A stretch of 64,000 nucleotides of DNA, from positions 1 to 64,000 of the forward strand of contig JASWJB010000093.1 of NCBI GenBank assembly GCA_032433595.1, in the 5' to 3' direction. A model generated the notes under the pieces. It saw only the letters and a list, made by a program, of their open reading frames with translations. It had not been told where the DNA came from and ran no database searches. Below, piece by piece: positions 58,200-64,000 of this stretch. This DNA is from Conoideocrella luteorostrata. Taxonomy: Eukaryota; Ascomycota; Sordariomycetes; Hypocreales; Clavicipitaceae. Each line of letters opens with the position of its first letter. The stretch's first letter is position 1. The position numbers and the translations under genes were made by a program.

Positions 58200-58409
58200 A
58201 TTTATGTTGCCATGTGAAAACAAGCTGAATCTGATGTACGCACGTCGCGCAACGGTCCTCTCGGCGTAATGCTGGACCCGTTAAGGCCTGTTGGTTGGCG
58301 GACGCGACCCCACCCTTCAGTCACGCAGAGCCTGCCAAACCACCTCTCCCTTTGTGAATTAGCACACGGTCCGGTGAGACGCACAGCTTCCGCTAATACT
58401 AACAACTGC

Positions 58410-58460
58410 TAAACCTATTAACCGCTAAACGCATAACCGCTAAACGTATTACCGCTAACT
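58410..58460. repeat. Degenerate 15-16-bp tandem repeat
   Basis: Units of the form GCTAAACNNATTAACC recur three to four times (GCTAAACCTATTAACC, GCTAAACGCATAACC, GCTAAACGTATTACC, then a partial GCTAACTC). It lies about 210-260 nt beyond the start of the truncated CK1-like gene. Confidence 0.75.
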
Positions 58461-58610
58461 CTAACATCTACGGTTCTGACTATCGCTCTGCACAGACGGG
58501 CAGCAAGCTTGTCAGTAAAACTATGGTGCGACCTTTCAAACGGTTTGGGGGCGGACGTCCGCAAGTCTCGCGCGAGAGCGCATTTATTGTTCGTTGGGCG
58601 GCCCTGGCCA

Positions 58611-58712
58611 TCATATTTTATAATATTTACAACCTTAATTATATAAGCTTTAAAAAGCTATTTAATAAATATAATATTTATTTATTAATTTATTTAATTA
58701 CAAAATACTAAC
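58611..58712. repeat. AT-rich island, possible point-mutated repeat remnant
   Basis: About 100 nt almost without G or C, flanked by GC-rich sequence on both sides with sharp borders. It shares words such as AAGCTT and AGCTATTTAA with the core of the inverted-repeat element at 31072-31300. TpA-rich islands like this are what repeat-induced point mutation leaves in fungal transposons. Confidence 0.45.
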
Positions 58713-61700
58713 TTGTACTTGGCCCCGTCTCAAACGCGCCTCTGTCAAACACGCCGCGCCGACTTGGATCTGGGCCCAAGAGACGCATACGGAGTTTCGT
58801 TGGCCCCTTGAAAGGTCTCGTCAGTGGCAGTTGTGGTACGGCTTACAACCACAGCGCAGAGCAGGGGTACGCACAGCCGAGGATTGAACTGGGTCTGCTA
58901 AAGACCCAGAGATAATCAAATTAGATGATATATATTTACATGCTACACATGATTCCGTCATCCAAGCCTTCCCATCACAAGCCCACCTTTGCACCTAAAT
59001 TACCCGGCGGCACCAGGGAACCGAACGTATTGCATACATACATGCTACGAATGACTTCAAATAGCAGTTGTCCAGCTAAAGTCACAAAGCTAATGGTATC
59101 GTCAGCAGTGTCGCAGGGGCCCAGAATTAGACCACCTACAGGTCTCGAATATGATGTGTAGCGGGCAGGGGTCAACCCCAATTGCCGATTATTGTCCACC
59201 TGTGACGTAGGACGTCATGACGGGACAAAATGGAGAGTAGCATTGTTCCGGGCGATCATACAGGAGACTCAACTATAGATTGTTTCCGGACACGTCCAAG
59301 ACATGTCGTAAACGCTGTCCAGAGTGGGCAAGACTGTAAAGTGGTACGATTACTAGTATGCTGTTGTATCTGCTGTAAAATAAATGACACTACTTTTCTT
59401 GGTCAAAACTTGCGCCATCAAGACCCTGGCACGACAGAAAATGGGCTGGGGACGCAGTACTGGTAGTAAAGCATCGTTCAAGCATGCTGTTACGCGCTCC
59501 ATGCGTAGGCCGACATATTCGTGCTCAAGACGGGCACTCGGAGAGCACAACTCGGCAACCAATTGAACATATGGTTTCGCTGGGACACCGGAAAGGCATG
59601 CTGAAAGCAACCGTAACTGTACTTGTCTCGTTCCCAACCCAGTGTTGATGCTAGATGTGCTACGTCCAAGAGATCTGTCTTATGTCTATTGCAGGGCTGC
59701 GGGTTTGATTGCCCGCGTCACATGTGCAACGTTTGGTTCAATAGCAAGACCATGCTTATTGGCTTGACGGGTATAACTGGCAGTTCGTATATAGGGATGC
59801 ACAAACCGCATCTCAGTTGTGTTGAATAATTTACGTGGAACGGGTTATGCGATAAGCACCCCAATAAAGCAGCGCCAGCAGCACCTGGTTAGTCACGGAA
59901 TGCTGAACAAGACAGCGAGACTCTTGTAGATGAGCAAGGAAGAAATGAATTGTGGTCTCTATGGCATTTCATCACGACACGTTATTTGCTCGCTTTGGGC
60001 AAGCCGAAATTGAAGAAGTTGATACTGGATGCCCGCGAGGATTCATACATGGACTTGACAAATGAGACGGAGTCGCAAGCTCTTGATGCGTCGCCCTGCG
60101 ACGGGATGGCAAAAAGTGCCCAGATGGAGGGGTAAAAACGTGTCTGTGGTGCTCTGTGGTGCTTCCGTGGGCTACTGGACGAGTTTGCTTCGTCCTGGCT
60201 AAAGCATCATTAGAATGAATAATAGACTCGCAAAGGCATTATCATGTCTGAATTTTGTCTACTTGGTGGATTCGACCTGGTTGATGATCCGTTTAGAACG
60301 GCGGCACTGCCAATCACCGAATGACAAAGGAGAGACTCCCTGGCCGGCCGGCAGGGATTATGCACTCGGCTTCCCCGCAGATCACACTGGCATCTTGCGC
60401 AGCCTATCCAGAAATGTAACTACGGAGTACGGAGTGTTCCTGTAGAACTCGCATCTACGGTGTAGCTCTGTAACTTACAATATGTGCTTCAATCAGCGCT
60501 CCGCTAGTACGGCTCTACATGCTCAGGTACGGAGCTATTCATAATGTCTTTGGGGCACATGCATGTGAAGAAAAATCGGGGGCGTGGAGTGGAAAATGGA
60601 GATAGATAAATAGAAGCAATCAATCCCTTTCTTTTCCACGGTAGACAAAAGCAACACGTAGCAGAGTCGCTGCATGCATGGCATTGCCCTACAAGGGGGA
60701 GGGACCGGGGGGGGGAGGGCCAAGCCAGCCTTGCAGGGGCTGTCTCGACTCGATCTGAGACGCTCTCTGCATGAAAGGGTCGGATTCGTTAGTTAGATCA
60801 GATCTGCAAAAACCGGTCCACTGGTCCGACCTGTGTTTGGCAGAAAGTAACTAACTACCTACCTAAACCAGGCAGCAGCCGGGGCATTTGGGTCGCTCGC
60901 TATTGTGCTGTGCTTCGGCCATGGTTCTATCGTACGACGGCTGGGTACAGAAAAGACACGAGGAAATCCGAGCCAGCCATGGCAAATTGGGGCGGGCTAA
61001 CACATCACGCGCCTGTTTCTGGTGCTGGTGCTGGTGCTGGTGCCTGTGCCTGTGCTTGTGTTTGCGCAGAGCACGAGCAAGGCGGTTATTTAGGTTTGCG
61101 CACATACTTCCCGTCGCATGGAGATGTTTGTCGGGAGGCGGCATTCGCGGAAGGGGAAGGAGGAAGGGGAAAGGGGAAACAGGATGGGAATGCCTGCCTT
61201 CAGGATGGATGCACTTACTGCTCCATGGTGCTCCGTGGTGCTCCGTACAATAAATATATACATACATATACCAGTCAGTAGCTATACTCCTTCGTATTGC
61301 AAGATGGGAGCAACTGCGCGCAAAAAGGCTGGACGATGGCTGCATATTTGATCAGCAGTGTTGCTGCTCGCATGTTCAATGCCGGGATGCTGCTGCAAGG
61401 CGTGACACTTGGAATCACATGTATACACGGAATGCGACGTAGTGCTCCGCAGACGGTTTGCTATCATTGCAATTGCAGTATATGGATTGCACGCACGACA
61501 GATGCACCATGTGCTGCATATGTCCCATCTATCTGACGCACAACGCATGCAGAAGAAGAAAGGTCCGACGCCGCATGTTGGTTGCACTGCCTTGTTCGGG
61601 CACCGAAATAAACACACGACAAAAAGAAAAAGAGAGGAGTAGCAAAGACAAGAAAAGAAAAAACATGGTGGGAGTAATTTCCCCGAGCGATTAAAGGGTC

Positions 61701-62739
61701 GCAAAAGAGCCCGACGGAAAGACCAAACTTACTAGTGAGTTGCTCAAAGTATGGCGTTGGGATCGTGAAGCTGCAACTGTTTCTACAGGGTCGATCGTGT
61801 CATCGGCGGTGCTATGATGGTGTGTACTAGTACTCCGTACATACTCGGATTGTACGGAGTACGGAGCACGTCTTCGCAAATTCATAGTTACGGCTCTCCA
61901 TCGCGAAGACAGAGCCAGCGGGACCTGGACAGGGGATGACACCCGGGGCCGCGGCTGACGTCGCAGCGGCTTCGAAGAAGAACAATGTGTTCTTTACTCT
62001 AGAATATGGAAGTTCACAATGTTGTACTAGTACGGAGTACTCCGTATGTACGAGACGGGTTGCTTTGGTTTGGGGCGACACATGCAGGGCAGGCGGACGC
62101 GACGATGTGTTTGGATAACATTGTGGACGCAAAGTGGCCTTGGCCGGGCGTCATACAATATGTTTGTGAGACGGAAAAGACTCGTTGGCCCATTATGAAG
62201 ACATGGTTTTTGATGATTGCCAGGGTTTAGATGCCCGCCATTCCAGCTGATATGGGACACGCGCTAGTTGGATAATTAGTTAGTTAACTACTGTCGAGAC
62301 CGAAATTACAGTAACCAACGCGTTGTTTAGACAATATTATTGTATGTACGGAGTACGGAGTACTATAACTAATCTGTACGTGAAGATGGGGGTCTTGCGA
62401 GCGGCTGACTACCGTCTACGCTTCAATCGCAAATAGGACCCTTGACGTTCAGCCACCCAGTCCCATCAGAGTTTCAATAGGGCGCCCCCAAAGGCCCTTG
62501 ATGGATCAGCTCTGATCGAAGGCAAGCGGGTTTTCTGACTATCAAAAATGGCCGGCCACGGAGGGATTGACCAACGACGGCCCCCAAGCATAGGCAAGCT
62601 TGGGCTCGGGTCTGGCTGGGCTTGGCATCGCTGACAACCAACCAAATTGTATTGGCAGAGAGTGCATTGAATAACTCAACCTTGGTTCTTGGCTGTCAAA
62701 CCAAGGATTGGCTGCATAGTAACCAGTTGGACGGTAGGT

Positions 62740-62803
62740 GGTGTGTGTGGTGTGTAGTGTGTGGTGTGTAGTGTGTGGTGTGTGGCGTGGTGTGTGTGCA
62801 CCC
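62740..62803. repeat. GTGTGGT microsatellite
   Basis: Imperfect GTGTG(T/G)GTGTAG units repeat for about 60 nt in non-coding DNA. Confidence 0.8.
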
Positions 62804-64000
62804 GCGATGCACCCGCGATGCACCGCAGTTTTGGCCACAAGATTTGTGCTCCCAAAGCCGAACCAGTGCTTGCTTGCTCCTGGGGGGCGATTCGAGTTGA
62901 ATTCCCCTTCATTCCCGCGCATGTACGGAGTATTGACGGAGTAACTGACAGCCCAAGTGCAGCATGTGCCGCCCCCACCAACCTGTTGCGTTGTCTCCGT
63001 CTCCATCTCCATCCATCTATTGCATCGTGGACTCCCAACCCCATCATCCTGCCGTGAGGCGGACGTCCATTTGCCTCTTAGTTATACCCTGTCGTCCCAA
63101 GACTCCAGAAGCGACATGGTTTTGGGTTTGGGTGCCCAGTTTGGGTGTCTCGATTGGCTGGGCCCTCGGCTGGGTTGGTGGCCCCCCCCCCCCCTGTCCT
63201 TCTTCCGTTCCTTTCGTTCCTTTCGTTCCTTTCACTGCCTCTCTCTCATACCTCTTCATGCCTCCTCCCTCTGGCTGCTGCAACCCGTCTGACATGCTGT
63301 CACGGACCTCCGCGCCAGTCCAGCATATCGTATCGCGAGTTTGGGTCAACGAATGTGTAGAGGGTATTTATCTGGCTAGCAGAATGGGATGCTTGGGTGC
63401 CACGCCATCTTCCCCTCCACATTCGCCGTCCTCCTGGCACGTACATCACATCATCGCGCGAGTCCTGCATGGCCCTAAGACGGTTCCTAAACCTCGTTGG
63501 CCCCAATCATCATCTCTGCCAGGAAGCAAAGTGCTCCTGGGACGCCGCAGCAGCCATGTTTCACCTTGTCTTGACCTTTGCTTGTTCCTGTCCTGGTTTG
63601 GTGCCCGACTTCTCCGAATTGAGCTTCCTTCTAATCCTCTCGGTGACTCCGCCCGCGCTTACTCGGTAATGTATGTACACACGCCTGCATCTATTGCACG
63701 TATCTGTACGGAGTATTGGTGTTTGCATTGTATGTCGCAGCTGCCGGTAGTAGTTGGACCTTCCGAACTCGAGCTCGTAACAATCCATATATCATGCAAC
63801 CCAGCTGCTTTTACCCACACGCCTTCCTTTCTTTCCCCCCTCTCTCTCTTTGGCTCATTCTCTCTTCTTGTCTATTCTCGTTGACTCGTAGCCTATCGTT
63901 CGTTGCCACTGTTGCTCGTCCGTCTCGCCTCGTCTTTCCTTCGCCGTGTTTGGCCATCCTTGGCTTTGTTGGCTTGGGGGAACTCGCCTCGACTTCCAAT

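Larger units (their letters stand above)
58200..64000. other. 5.8-kb gene-free tract at the window end
   Basis: No supportable gene. Contents: a 15-bp tandem repeat (58410-58460), a 12-bp perfect palindrome GCGGACGTCCGC (58551-58562), an AT-rich island (58611-58712), a GGTGCT/GGTGCC repeat (about 61017-61060), a GTGTGGTGT microsatellite (62740-62803), a 13-C run (63182-63194), TTCGTTCCT repeats (63207-63232) and about ten copies of the 9-mer family (60421, 61831, 61853, 62031, 62038, 62347, 62354, 62924, 63707). A 306-codon open frame at 62964-63884 runs through these repeats and is not protein-like. The pyrimidine-rich end (63800-63900) looks like a promoter/leader of a gene beyond the window. 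Confidence 0.55.

Noticed and set aside
58858..58920. tRNA-like T-arm (AGTTCAATCC on the minus strand) beside a strong CTGGGTCT hairpin
   Set aside because: No matching acceptor stem, D-arm or A-box could be placed; the T-stem has a mismatch.
59645..59725. tRNA-like segment with a GCGGG...CCCGC stem and TTTGATT loop
   Set aside because: An acceptor-like pairing exists, but the D-arm and anticodon arm do not fold properly and the loop is one base too long.
60863..61345. 160-codon minus-strand frame with a His/Gln repeat
   Set aside because: The translation derives from a GGTGCT microsatellite and random sequence.
62964..63884. 306-codon open frame on the plus strand
   Set aside because: It runs through a C homopolymer, TTCGTTCC repeats and a copy of the intergenic 9-mer; the translation is Ser/Pro/Trp-rich with no domain, so it looks like a chance ORF in promoter-like DNA.
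1..64000. CRISPR array, operon-type cluster or secondary-metabolite cluster
   Set aside because: No regular repeat-spacer pattern, no polyketide or peptide synthetase domains, and the genes are spliced eukaryotic genes of unrelated roles.

Overview
This is a window of filamentous ascomycete nuclear DNA. Most genes are split by short introns of 44-190 nt with GT...AG ends and CTAAC/CTAAT-like branch words. The gene set is fungal: a CRH-type wall transglycosylase, an Msn2/Seb1-type zinc-finger factor, an LSD1-type demethylase carrying a C-terminal HMG box, and an SRPK-like kinase. Protein similarity recalled from memory points to Sordariomycetes, probably Hypocreales. That placement is inference; no database was searched.

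Layout. 1-5.8 kb: no supportable gene. 5.8-9.2 kb: a conserved fungal protein (+) converging on a CaMK (-). 10.5-23.6 kb: a dense housekeeping block of UBE2W-like E2 (+), VPS33 (+), LSD1-like demethylase (+), ATP synthase gamma (-) and DNA topoisomerase I (+). The last two diverge from a ~490-nt shared promoter. 25.2-28.0 kb: a small secreted cysteine-rich protein (-) and a GPI-anchored GH16 CRH enzyme (-). 28.0-41.1 kb: a 13-kb gene-free stretch containing a 229-bp element with perfect 25-bp terminal inverted repeats. 41.1-42.9 kb: Msn2-like stress regulator (+). 42.9-47.2 kb: gene-free and crowded with a short palindromic word. 47.2-54.2 kb: DPH6-like diphthamide synthetase, a DUF202 membrane protein and an IGHMBP2/Hcs1-like helicase, all (+). 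54.2-58.2 kb: accessory ground with a small ORF (-), a frameshifted coding-like remnant, an intact SRPK-like kinase (+) and, facing it, a truncated CK1-like kinase gene (-). 58.2-64 kb: gene-free, with an AT-rich island and repeats.

The genes do not form a pathway cluster. Most are housekeeping genes: ubiquitin transfer, vacuolar fusion, chromatin, respiration, DNA topology, translation-factor modification. Between them lie gene-poor, repeat-rich tracts. The strongest unexplained signal is the 9-mer TACGGAGTA/TACTCCGTA, alone or in overlapping palindromic compounds. I count about 40 copies, all in the intergenic parts and none in any exon or intron I annotate, where about 0.5 would be expected by chance. 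Exon boundaries were derived by hand from splice signals and reading frame. All 13 multi-exon models, including the truncated CK1 fragment, close to a length divisible by three.
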